A stretch of DNA of 39,016 bases, taken from positions 1-39,016 of the forward strand of contig JALFRV010000156.1 of assembly GCA_022778905.1 (NCBI GenBank). Reading direction: 5' to 3'. Origin of the DNA: Prevotella sp. GTDB taxonomy: Bacteria > Bacteroidota > Bacteroidia > Bacteroidales > Bacteroidaceae. The notes beneath the pieces were generated by a model. The model did no database searches. It was not told where the DNA came from and was given only the letters and a program-made list of their open reading frames with translations. Of the stretch, positions 18,449-27,396 are shown one piece after another. The translations under genes were made by a program, and so were the position numbers. Within the stretch, counting starts at the first letter, position 1, and every line of letters begins with the position of its first letter.

Positions 18449-19579
18449 ATGACCATCGCGCTCGCACTCATCAGCATCCTGCTCCTGATCCTCTACATCA
18501 GTCTCTGGCGGAGATACCACCGCAACATCCGGAAAGTGGCCTTCCTCTTCGACGCACTCGACAGCGGCGACTACTCCTTCCGCTTTCCGGAATACAAAGG
18601 ACTGCAGGATGACCGCCTCCTCAACGCCGCCCTCAACCGCGTGAAGGAGATCCTGCAGCACGCAAGGGACGAGCAGAAGGAGCGCGAAAAATACTACGAG
18701 CTGATCCTGAACTCGGTCGACACGGGCATACTCGTCGTCGACGAGGAGCGCGGCATCGTGCTCCAGCACAACTCCTCGGCGCTGAAGCTGCTCGGGCGGG
18801 AGGCAGTCAGCCACGTCAGCCAGATCAAGGAGCAGCTCAAGGAGTTCTCGATCCGAGAGTCGCATGCCGTCCTCAAGGACCGCCGGGTACGCATCCTCGG
18901 CTTCAGCAACATCAAGGGCGAGCTCGCCAATCAGGAAATCGACAGCTGGGTGAAGCTCATCCGCGTGCTCACCCATGAGATCATGAACAGCGTGACGCCG
19001 ATCATCTCGCTCAGCGACACCCTCCTCGGCCATGCCGAAGGAGAGCAGCACGAAGGCCTGCAGGTCATCAGCCACACCGGAAAGGAGCTGATCGCCTTCG
19101 TCGAAAACTACCGCAAGTTCACCGCCGTGCCCGTTCCCCAGCCGGCACTCTTCTATGTCCGGCCGTTCATAGAGCGCATGGAGCAGCTCGTCAGGCAGAC
19201 CATGCCCGCCGCGGCCACGACGTCCGTGCGCGTCGAACCGGCCGACCTGCTGGTCTATGCGGACGAAGCGCTCATCGCGCGCGTGGTCACCAACCTGCTG
19301 AAAAACGCGTGCCAGGCCATCCCCGACGATGGTCATGTCGACATACATGCCTATGCCAACGAGCAGGAACAGGTGATCATCGACGTGACCAACGACGGTC
19401 CGCCGATCCCGGAGGATGTCGCCGCGCATATCTTCGTGCCCTTCTTCACCACCAAGAAGGACGGAAGCGGCATCGGACTCTCCATTTCGCGACAGATCAT
19501 GCGCCTATCCGGAGGCTCCATCAATCTCGTCTCCACGCCCGGGACCGCACCGACCACCTTCCAACTCACGTTCAACTGA
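18449..19579 (+). CDS. Sensor histidine kinase
   Basis: One N-terminal TM, PAS-like segment, H-box RVLTHEIMNSVTPI, N-box NLLKNACQAI, GSGIGLSISRQIM. Confidence 0.93.
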   Translation: MTIALALISILLLILYISLWRRYHRNIRKVAFLFDALDSGDYSFRFPEYKGLQDDRLLNAALNRVKEILQHARDEQKEREKYYELILNSVDTGILVVDEERGIVLQHNSSALKLLGREAVSHVSQIKEQLKEFSIRESHAVLKDRRVRILGFSNIKGELANQEIDSWVKLIRVLTHEIMNSVTPIISLSDTLLGHAEGEQHEGLQVISHTGKELIAFVENYRKFTAVPVPQPALFYVRPFIERMEQLVRQTMPAAATTSVRVEPADLLVYADEALIARVVTNLLKNACQAIPDDGHVDIHAYANEQEQVIIDVTNDGPPIPEDVAAHIFVPFFTTKKDGSGIGLSISRQIMRLSGGSINLVSTPGTAPTTFQLTFN

Positions 19580-19593
19580 CCCGCCACAGCCGC

Positions 19594-20949
19594 ATGAAAG
19601 TCAAGATGATCCTGCCGTCTCTGGCAGAAGCAGACAGCCCCTTTTTCCGTCCGATCAAGTATGCGCTCTTCCCGCCCTTGGGACTTGCCACGCTGGCAGC
19701 CTACTGCTCCCCCGACGACGAGGTGCAGATCGTGGACCAGCACGTGGAACGACTGCAGCTCGATGACCGTCCCGACCTGATCTGTCTGCAGGTTTACATC
19801 ACCAATGCCTATCGCGCTTACGCCATCGCCGACCACTACCGCCGGCAGGGCATCCACGTGCTCATGGGCGGACTCCACGTCACCGCACTGCCCGAGGAGG
19901 CGCTCCGCCATGCCGACACCGTCATCATCGGACCCGGCGAGGAAGCCTTCCCGCGATTCCTGGCCGACTTCCGGGCCCGATGCCCGCAACGCATATACAC
20001 CGCAAAGGAGCGCCAGATTGACGACATACCACCCGTCAGGCGCGACCTCATCAAGCGGAGCCGCTACTTCGTGCCCAATTCGCTCGTCGTGAGCCGCGGC
20101 TGTCCCCACCACTGCGACTTCTGCTACAAGGACGCCTTCTATCAAGGCGGGAAGAGCTATTATACCTCCCGCGTCGACAGCGCATTGAAGGAGATCGACG
20201 ACATGCCCGGGCGGCACCTCTATTTCTTGGACGATCACCTGCTGGGCAATCCGTCCTTTGCCCGCGGACTGTTTGAGGGCATGCGCGGCATGAACCGTGT
20301 CTTCCAGGGAGCAGCCACCGTCAAGTCGATCCTGGAGGGCGACTTGATCGAGCGCGCACGCGATGCGGGCCTGCGAAGCATCTTCGTCGGATTCGAGACA
20401 TTCTCGCAGGAGAACCTCCGCAGCGAACATAAGTACCAGAATCTGGCACGCGATTACGCCGCCTGCGTGCATCGGCTGCACGAACTCGGCATCATGATCA
20501 ACGGCAGTTTCGTGTTCGGCATGGACCACGATGATGCCGACACCTTCCGCCGGACAGTCGACTGGGGGCTCGAGCACGCCATCACCACCGCCACCTTCCA
20601 CGTCCTCACGCCCTATCCCGGCACCCGCCTCTTCGAGCGGATGGATGCCGCCGGGCGCATCGTCAGCCGCGACTGGAGCCGCTATGACACCCGGACAGTC
20701 GTCTTTCAGCCCGTCGGCCTCAGCCCCGAAGCGCTCAGGCAAGGCTACGAATGGGCCTACGAGGAGTTCTACCGGTGGGCAAACATCTTCCGTTCATGCG
20801 CCCATGACGACACCCTTGAGCACCGCCTCGCCCATCTGCTCTACACCGGCGGATGGAAGAAAATGGAACCCTTCTGGAACATCCTCATCCGTACGCGCGT
20901 GCTCAACGCCACCCTCCCCCTCCTCGAATCCATCCTCTCCCACGGATGA
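19594..20949 (+). CDS. B12-binding-domain radical SAM protein
   Basis: N-terminal cobalamin-binding-like segment (VLMGGLHVTALPEEAL), SRGCPHHCDFCYKD (CxxxCxxC), GFETFSQENL, SFVFGMDHDD; ATG at 19594 preferred; follows the HK by 14 bp. Confidence 0.92.
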   Translation: MKVKMILPSLAEADSPFFRPIKYALFPPLGLATLAAYCSPDDEVQIVDQHVERLQLDDRPDLICLQVYITNAYRAYAIADHYRRQGIHVLMGGLHVTALPEEALRHADTVIIGPGEEAFPRFLADFRARCPQRIYTAKERQIDDIPPVRRDLIKRSRYFVPNSLVVSRGCPHHCDFCYKDAFYQGGKSYYTSRVDSALKEIDDMPGRHLYFLDDHLLGNPSFARGLFEGMRGMNRVFQGAATVKSILEGDLIERARDAGLRSIFVGFETFSQENLRSEHKYQNLARDYAACVHRLHELGIMINGSFVFGMDHDDADTFRRTVDWGLEHAITTATFHVLTPYPGTRLFERMDAAGRIVSRDWSRYDTRTVVFQPVGLSPEALRQGYEWAYEEFYRWANIFRSCAHDDTLEHRLAHLLYTGGWKKMEPFWNILIRTRVLNATLPLLESILSHG

Positions 20950-21098
20950 AGCCTGCGCCCCAAACCGCCGGCACACCGCCCGACGGGCACCATACGTCAT
21001 CAGCACAGCACGACAGATTGTCGCATCGACAGCCAACGACCCACCTCTTTCCACATTATTATATATATGTAAAGCCCGATGGACGGTCCTGCCCATGA
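20946..21098 (+). CDS. Hypothetical 50-aa ORF overlapping the radical SAM stop by 4 bp (ATGA); may be spurious
   Basis: MKPAPQTAGTPPDGHHTSSAQHDRLSHRQPTTHLFPHYYIYVKPDGRSCP; His/Pro rich; no recognised family. Confidence 0.2.
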   Translation: MKPAPQTAGTPPDGHHTSSAQHDRLSHRQPTTHLFPHYYIYVKPDGRSCP

Positions 21099-21275
21099 GC
21101 CGTAACCCACATCCTCGAACTTCATACGTCATGAAGGGCGAATGAGCAATGGCATGATTCAAAAGCCATCGCACACCTCTTGACAACTGATAAATGATGG
21201 TTTGAAAATGGTGAAATATGGATTGGGAATGACGCACGAAAGGCATTGGTTTTGCATATCATTCCTCCGCCTTCC

Positions 21276-21358
21276 GCAGAGCTATGCTTTCGGGCGCCGA
21301 AAGCTATCATATGGACGGCCGAAAGCTATGCTCTTGGCGGCCGAAAGCATAGCTCTGC
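21276..21358. repeat. 83-bp palindromic repeat, copy 1 (GCAGAGCTATGCTTTCGG...CCGAAAGCATAGCTCTGC)
   Basis: 18-bp perfect terminal inverted repeats; internal iterated GGCCGAAAGC words; second copy at 32422-32504. Confidence 0.92.
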
Positions 21359-21470
21359 CAACAACTTGATTATCAATCGGATACGAGACACACGTTGTAT
21401 CCCCTGCCCGCATGGTCGAAACGGCATGCCGGAGAAGCCTTCCCGCCCATTGGAAAGGACAAAGGTGCCC

Positions 21471-21534
21471 GTAGGGGCGGATCCGCGTATCCGTCCGCAA
21501 TGAACGGCGTCCCCATTCGATCGTTGCGTCCCTC
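21471..21534 (+). repeat. Composite dispersed repeat: 30-bp hairpin GTAGGGGCGGATCCGCGTATCCGTCCGCAA plus the CCGTCCGCAATGAACGGCGTCCCCATTCGATCGTTGCGTCCCTC block
   Basis: The 44-bp block (21491-21534) is exactly repeated in inverted orientation at 32158-32201. Confidence 0.93.
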
Positions 21535-21640
21535 GCCTCGGAGGGGTCGGGGGAGGCTCCCGCGGCCGGCTACGCTGCTCTGCCATTATGGTATTCGGGC
21601 AATTTGCGGACAAATGTTTCGCACATTCCGCAGAATTGAT

Positions 21641-21648
21641 TATCTTTG
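21641..21648 (+). promoter_or_regulatory. Bacteroidota -7 box TATCTTTG upstream of radC
   Basis: TAnnTTTG match; weak -33 (TTTC) 20 bp upstream. Confidence 0.55.
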
Positions 21649-21706
21649 CACGAAAAGCAGGAGGAGACACACGTTACGCCACAGAAAGGCTAACGGAAAG
21701 AACAAG

Positions 21707-22420
21707 ATGAAAGGGCAGAACGAAAAGGATCAACCAACGAAAAGAGCCATCAGCCACTGGTCAGAGGCCGACAGGCCACGCGAAAAGATGGAACGTTTGG
21801 GAGCTGCGGCTCTCTCCGATGCCGAACTGCTGGCCATTCTCATCGGATCAGGAGCGGAAGGCGAGAGCGCCGTAGAACTGATGAAGCGCCTCCTCATCGA
21901 CTGTAATAACAATCTGAACACGTTGGGGAAGCGCAGCATCCGAGAGCTGCAGCGCTACCGAGGCATCGGTCCCGCCAAGGCCATCACCATTCTTGCCGCC
22001 TCCGAGTTGGGCAAACGGCGACAGGCCACACCGCCCGAGGAGAAGCCCGACTTAGGCTCCGCCACCGCCATCTATGCATACATGCACCCGCGGATGCAGG
22101 ACCTCAACATCGAGGAAGCATGGATCCTGCTGCTCAACAACAGATACCGTCTCATACGGGACATGCGCATCAGCAGCGGAGGAATCAGCGAGACGGCCGT
22201 CGACCTGCGCATCATCCTCAAGGAAGCACTGCTCGCCGAGGCCACCGTCATCGCGCTCTGCCACAACCATCCCAGCAATAACGCGGCGCCAAGCCGCAAC
22301 GACGACCAGCTCACAGAACGCGTGCGCAAGGCCTGCGACATCATGCGCATCCACTTCCTCGATCATCTGATCATCACCGACGGCAGCTATTACAGCTACC
22401 GGGAGCAGGGAAGGATCTGA
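21707..22420 (+). CDS. radC: DNA repair protein RadC / JAB-domain protein
   Basis: HWSEADRPREKMERLGAAALSDAELLAILIGSG; GIGPAKA; ALCHNHPSNNAAPSRNDDQLT JAB motif; HLIITD; ATG at 21707 preferred. Confidence 0.95.
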   Translation: MKGQNEKDQPTKRAISHWSEADRPREKMERLGAAALSDAELLAILIGSGAEGESAVELMKRLLIDCNNNLNTLGKRSIRELQRYRGIGPAKAITILAASELGKRRQATPPEEKPDLGSATAIYAYMHPRMQDLNIEEAWILLLNNRYRLIRDMRISSGGISETAVDLRIILKEALLAEATVIALCHNHPSNNAAPSRNDDQLTERVRKACDIMRIHFLDHLIITDGSYYSYREQGRI

Positions 22421-22450
22421 AAAGACAATGATTTAAAACAAACATAGACA

Positions 22451-23140
22451 ATGGCTGACCATCACTACCGCATCCTCGTCGTGGACGACGAACCGGATAT
22501 CTGTGAAATACTCAAGTTCAATCTCGAGACCGAAGGCTACGAAGTCGAGACCGCCCGATCAGCTGAGGACGCCTTGGAGCGCGGCGTCGCCACCTCCGAT
22601 CTCATCCTGCTCGACGTCATGATGGGCGGAATGTCGGGCTTTTCCATGGCCAAAAGGCTCAAGGCAAAAGACGCCACAAAAGACATACCCATCATTTTCC
22701 TCACCGCGCGCGATACAGAAAACGACACCATCACGGGCTTCAACATCGGCGCCGACGACTATATCGCCAAGCCATTCTCCATCCGGGAGGTCATGATGCG
22801 TGTCAGGGCCGTCCTCAACAGGACCGCTGACAGCGCGCCGGCCAGATCAAGCACCGTAGGCTTCGAAGGCCTTCGGATCAACCTCGACAGCAAGACCGTC
22901 GCCGTGGACGGAGAGGAAGTGGCCTTCACCAAGACCGAGTTCGAGATCCTCCGCCTCATGCTCGAAGAGCGGGGACGCGTCTTCTCACGCCAGGACTTCA
23001 TCGACCGGGTATGGCCGCGCGACGTTTTCGTCCTCGAACATACGGTCGACGTCAACATCACCCGCCTGCGAAAGAAGATCGGCCCCTATGCCAAGTACAT
23101 CGCGACCCGCATCGGTTTCGGCTACTACTTCAACGCCTGA
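22451..23140 (+). CDS. OmpR/PhoB-family response regulator
   Basis: RILVVDDEPDICEILKFNLETEGY, LILLDVMM, FLTARD, KPF; winged-helix DNA-binding C-terminus. Confidence 0.95.
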   Translation: MADHHYRILVVDDEPDICEILKFNLETEGYEVETARSAEDALERGVATSDLILLDVMMGGMSGFSMAKRLKAKDATKDIPIIFLTARDTENDTITGFNIGADDYIAKPFSIREVMMRVRAVLNRTADSAPARSSTVGFEGLRINLDSKTVAVDGEEVAFTKTEFEILRLMLEERGRVFSRQDFIDRVWPRDVFVLEHTVDVNITRLRKKIGPYAKYIATRIGFGYYFNA

Positions 23141-23189
23141 CGCTCACGCAACATTCCCCCCGACCATCCGGACACCCCATCCATAGACT

Positions 23190-24596
23190 ATGAAGAAAAA
23201 CAGTTTCGGACACAAACTTTATTTAAGCGTACTCGGCATCTTCCTCATCTTCGCCGCAGCATTCATCTTCTTCCAGCGCACAAGGGAGAAACAGTTCAAG
23301 ATCGAGACACTCGAACTGAAACTGCAGGACTTCAACAGCTATCTGGCAGAACTGCTCCCGGCCGACAGCCTCTATGAAGAGAAGCTCGAAGGCTATGTCT
23401 GCCGGCACGCCACCCACAACATGCGCGTCACGCTGATCAGGCCCGACGGCACGGTGGTCTATGACAACAAGTACAAGAATTATGCCTCCTTGGCCAACCA
23501 TTCCAATCGGAAGGAAGTCAGAGAGGCATTGAAGAAAGGCGCCGGATCGACCGTCGACCGCAGAAGCAAGACACTCAAGACCGACTTTTTTTATTCAGCC
23601 ACCTACTTCCCGGACCATCACATCATCGTCCGTTCGGCACTTCCCTACAACAGTGACCTGACAAAGTCGCTCCAGACAGACCGCCAGTACATCTGGTTCG
23701 CGCTCGCTGCGATCATCGTACTGACCATCGTTCTCTACCGCTTTACAAACAGACTGGGCGAGAATATCAACAAACTGAGCATCTTCGCCTCACGTGCCAG
23801 CCACAACGAAAGCCTCGAGACCGAAGACCTCGCCGTCTTTCCCGATGACGAACTCGGCGAGATCGCCGAGCGCATCATCAAGATCTACAAGCAGCTCCAG
23901 TCGACCCGGCAGGAACAGGACGTGCTCAAGCGGGAGCTCACACAGAACATCTCCCACGAGCTCAAGACACCGGTGGCCTCCATACAAGGCTATATCGAGA
24001 CCATACTTGACAACCCCCAGATCAGCGAAGAAACCAGACACCAGTTCCTCGAAAACTGTTACGCCCAGACAAAGCGGCTCACCGCCCTGCTCCTCGACAT
24101 CTCCACGCTCAACCGGATGGATCATGCGCCCGAGCCGGCCGACAAGGAAATGATCGACATCAACAAGCTCACGACAGACATCCTTGCCGAAACGGCACTC
24201 CAACTCCAGCAGCATTCCATGACCTTCCGCAACCTCCTGCCAGAAGGCATACAGGTGGAAGGCGTCAGAAGCCTCATCTACAGCATCTTCAGAAACCTCA
24301 CCGACAACGCCATCGCCTATGCAGGCGAAGGCACGGCCGTCACACTCAGCGCCACCAAAGACAAGACCCACTGGCACTTCACCTTCATGGACAACGGCGT
24401 AGGCGTGGGACATGAGCATCTCGCACGCCTCTTCGAGCGGTTCTACAGAGTTGACAAGGGACGCAGCCGGAAGCTCGGAGGGACCGGATTAGGACTCGCT
24501 ATCGTAAAAAACGCCGTGCTCAAGCACGGCGGTACAATATCAGTCAGAAATAACGAAGGAGGTGGACTGCGGTTCGATTTCAGCCTCAGAGCCTGA
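23190..24596 (+). CDS. PhoR-like sensor histidine kinase
   Basis: Two TM helices around a periplasmic domain; TQNISHELKTPVASIQGY; FERFYRVDKGRSRKLGGTGLGLAIVKN. Confidence 0.94.
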   Translation: MKKNSFGHKLYLSVLGIFLIFAAAFIFFQRTREKQFKIETLELKLQDFNSYLAELLPADSLYEEKLEGYVCRHATHNMRVTLIRPDGTVVYDNKYKNYASLANHSNRKEVREALKKGAGSTVDRRSKTLKTDFFYSATYFPDHHIIVRSALPYNSDLTKSLQTDRQYIWFALAAIIVLTIVLYRFTNRLGENINKLSIFASRASHNESLETEDLAVFPDDELGEIAERIIKIYKQLQSTRQEQDVLKRELTQNISHELKTPVASIQGYIETILDNPQISEETRHQFLENCYAQTKRLTALLLDISTLNRMDHAPEPADKEMIDINKLTTDILAETALQLQQHSMTFRNLLPEGIQVEGVRSLIYSIFRNLTDNAIAYAGEGTAVTLSATKDKTHWHFTFMDNGVGVGHEHLARLFERFYRVDKGRSRKLGGTGLGLAIVKNAVLKHGGTISVRNNEGGGLRFDFSLRA

Positions 24597-24613
24597 CCGA
24601 ACCGCAGCGCAGC

Positions 24614-26857
24614 CTATTCCATAAACTTCTTCGAGGCACGCAACAGATGCCGCATCGCACTCAGGAACTGCTGACTTTCCTGCAGCAGATTGAGGTATAC
24701 GACTGACACCTGGAACTCTCCCGTGCCGTCCGCACGCTGTATCCGGTCGAGGTGGCGCTTACGGACGACGGACAGATCATCCTTCAGTCGGTCGGCCTCA
24801 GCCAGTATATCCCGGTAGGTCTCATAATGTCCGGTCGAGATAACATCGGCACATTTCTTCATCATGTCATTCACCTTGTGGCGGATGTCGGTATATTCCT
24901 CGATGAAAGTTGATGGAACCGGATTGAAGTTATTTTCCACATGCTCCTTGATGGGCTCCAACATACGGCGCAGACTGTAGATGATCTGCTGGTTGCTGTT
25001 GGCCCCGAGGTGGAACCAGGTATTGCGTTCGAGGGCGACATCCGGCGGACAACGCTTCAACGCAAGCATCTCCTGCCGGCGGTATTTCTTCAGTTCGTCG
25101 GTCTCTTCCTTCAGTTCTCGGTTACACCGGCGCAGCTCCTTCACGCTGTCTTTCTCAAATCCGTCGACGATGCGGTTGAACTCTTCCAAGGCAAAACGGC
25201 ACACATAGGCCTGCGTCCGCGTCACCTGGCGCTGCAACATGTCCCATACGAGATCCGGATCATGCGTACGCATCATCAGCTGGAAGCTGCTGCCGCGGGT
25301 GCTCTCCTCTGATTTCTTGTTGTATTGACGCTGAGACCGGATGAGCATATAGACCACCAAGGCCATGAAAATGACCTTCAGCGGCATACCGCCGAAATAC
25401 ATCACGACACAGACAAGGGCGGCGGCGATGAACGCAACGCCAGCCGTGATGAACCAACCACCGATCACCGACATCACGCCCGTTACGCGGAAGACAGCGC
25501 TCTCACGCCCCCAGGCACGGTCAGCAAGGCTGGATCCCATGGCCACCATGAACGTCACGTAGGTCGTAGACAACGGTAAGTGATAGTTGGTACCGATGGT
25601 TATGAGCATCGAAGCAAGCACGAGGTTGACGGCCGCACGCACTACGTCAAAGGCAGCCTTGTTGTCCATCTCAACCTCTTTTCTGTCGAAGCGGCGGTCT
25701 AACCATCTCATGAAACGGTCGGGGGCGACATCCGTCACAACCCCGTTCATGTCCTGGGCTGACCGGACCAATGCGCGGGCCGCCCGGGAGCTGCCGAACA
25801 TCTCGTCGCCTTCATCTTGTCGGCTCAGGTCAACACTGGTCTTGATCACGTTCTGCGCTTTCTTCGACGTCGCCATGGCAATTATCATGATCGCTCCGGC
25901 CAAGGCCAAGTAGACCACAGGGGTCTTGGCGCTCTCCATGAGCGATGTCATCATGAACGAATGCGGATCGGCTCCGTTGGCGTGAGCGACAAAATCCTGG
26001 TAGGAGTCGAGGCCTGCGAGCGGCACACCGATGAAGTTCACAAGGTCGTTACCGGCAAAGGCCATGGCCAAGGCGAATGTTCCCATCAGCACGACAAAGC
26101 TGAATACGTTGACCCGAAGCAGATGGAGCACCTCCATGATGACCGTTGAGACGAGGAAAGTCCACAGGAGCAGTATCGACGTATGCTCCTTGATGTAGGC
26201 AGACACCTCTGCCGGGATGTAAGGACTCTTGCCGATTCCCTGGAGGAAAATGAAGTAGGCCAACGTCGTGAAGGCAATTCCGCCGAAGATAGCTACCGAA
26301 TATCGCAGATGCTTCTCATAGTTGAACGTGAACACGATACGTGAGATCCACATCACGATGAGACCGAATATAAACGCGACAGCTACCGAGACGAAGATCG
26401 CGAGGATCACGCTCAGCGCCTTGTCCGTATTCAGCAGGTCGGAGAAAGCGAGCGTATGGTCGCCGAACATCTTCACGCAGGCCAGCGCGAACGTACCGCC
26501 GAGAAGTTCGAAGACAAGCGAGACGGTCGTCGAAGTGGGCATGCCCAACGTGTTGAACATGTCGAGAATGACGACATCCGTCACCATCACTGCCAAGAAG
26601 ACCGTCATCACCTCGCTGAAAGAATACTGCGACGGCACCATGATTGCATGTCTCGCCACATCCATCATGCCCGATGACATGACCGCACCGAAGATCACTC
26701 CGGCCGACGCAATGATGATCACCGTCCGGTACTTGGCCACCCTGGCACCCACGGCCGACTGCAGAAAGTTGACTGCATCATTACTCACGCCCACAAACAG
26801 GTCGAAAACGGCCAGGCTAAGCAGGAAGAGCACGATGATAAGATACATTGTTTCCAT
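24614..26857 (-). CDS. Inorganic phosphate transporter (PiT family) with C-terminal PhoU-like helical domain
   Basis: 747 aa; FVGVSNDAVNFLQSAVGARVAKYRT, STTVSLVFELLGG, LPLSTTYVTFMVAMGSSLADRAWGRESAVFRVTGV; about 250-aa soluble helical C-terminus. Confidence 0.93.
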   Translation of the reverse strand: METMYLIIVLFLLSLAVFDLFVGVSNDAVNFLQSAVGARVAKYRTVIIIASAGVIFGAVMSSGMMDVARHAIMVPSQYSFSEVMTVFLAVMVTDVVILDMFNTLGMPTSTTVSLVFELLGGTFALACVKMFGDHTLAFSDLLNTDKALSVILAIFVSVAVAFIFGLIVMWISRIVFTFNYEKHLRYSVAIFGGIAFTTLAYFIFLQGIGKSPYIPAEVSAYIKEHTSILLLWTFLVSTVIMEVLHLLRVNVFSFVVLMGTFALAMAFAGNDLVNFIGVPLAGLDSYQDFVAHANGADPHSFMMTSLMESAKTPVVYLALAGAIMIIAMATSKKAQNVIKTSVDLSRQDEGDEMFGSSRAARALVRSAQDMNGVVTDVAPDRFMRWLDRRFDRKEVEMDNKAAFDVVRAAVNLVLASMLITIGTNYHLPLSTTYVTFMVAMGSSLADRAWGRESAVFRVTGVMSVIGGWFITAGVAFIAAALVCVVMYFGGMPLKVIFMALVVYMLIRSQRQYNKKSEESTRGSSFQLMMRTHDPDLVWDMLQRQVTRTQAYVCRFALEEFNRIVDGFEKDSVKELRRCNRELKEETDELKKYRRQEMLALKRCPPDVALERNTWFHLGANSNQQIIYSLRRMLEPIKEHVENNFNPVPSTFIEEYTDIRHKVNDMMKKCADVISTGHYETYRDILAEADRLKDDLSVVRKRHLDRIQRADGTGEFQVSVVYLNLLQESQQFLSAMRHLLRASKKFME

Positions 26858-27169
26858 TGATTAATTTATGTTTGATTGATTCTTATACCAAGATTCAGTC
26901 GCGCCGTCAAGCAGGGTTCGGGATCTCCGTTGCGGCCCCGGCGGATGTCAGCCCAGTACCGGTGCTACACCCGGAAAATATCTCCGGAAGACGCAGATCC
27001 CACGCTTTCACGCCACAAAGTTACCACCCCCATGTTTCAAAGTTATAAAACACATATTACAATCGTGTTACAGCCGTTTGGCAGACCTATTCCCCCGCTT
27101 CTCCAAAACTGTCATCCGGCTCGCTCAAAGGATAGTTCCGGGCGCCCCGGGTGACAGCTTCAGACTGTC

Positions 27170-27249
27170 GGGAGGAGGGCTCAAGGCAATCAATATGATG
27201 GCTCAAGGCAGCCGGGAGGAGGGCTTCAGGCAATCAATATGATGGCTCC
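27170..27249. repeat. Near-perfect 44-bp-period tandem duplication
   Basis: GGGAGGAGGGCTCAAGGCAATCAATATGATGGCTC (27170) and GGGAGGAGGGCTTCAGGCAATCAATATGATGGCTC (27214). Confidence 0.92.
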
Positions 27250-27341
27250 GGCCAGGGCGGAAGACAGCTATGGCCTCACCGTCGAGCTGTTTCGGCCGCA
27301 GCGAAAAATAATCCCGCGCTTCCAATTCGGATCCCAAAAAC

Positions 27342-27372
27342 TTGGCGGATTGGAAATATTTGGCTATATTCG
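27342..27372 (+). promoter_or_regulatory. Candidate promoter TTG-N20-TATATTCG
   Basis: Bacteroidota -33/-7 spacing; one mismatch to TAnnTTTG. Confidence 0.5.
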
Positions 27373-27396
27373 CAGCACAATCGAAACGTAAAAAAG

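Noticed and set aside
18434-19429. 331-aa minus-strand ORF
   Set aside because: Antisense shadow of the histidine kinase.
19351-20742. 463-aa minus-strand ORF
   Set aside because: Antisense shadow of the radical SAM gene and the end of the kinase gene, both of which have clear family motifs.
21282-21500. Small ORFs inside the palindromic repeats (e.g. 21282-21500, 32277-32474)
   Set aside because: Their peptides (MLSAA..IAFGR..) are translations of the palindromic DNA repeats, not independent genes.
26858-27060. Structured leader upstream of PiT with TAACTTTG boxes
   Set aside because: Two minus-strand TAACTTTG boxes exist but -33 spacing is poor, and no known leader class could be recognised; too weak to call.
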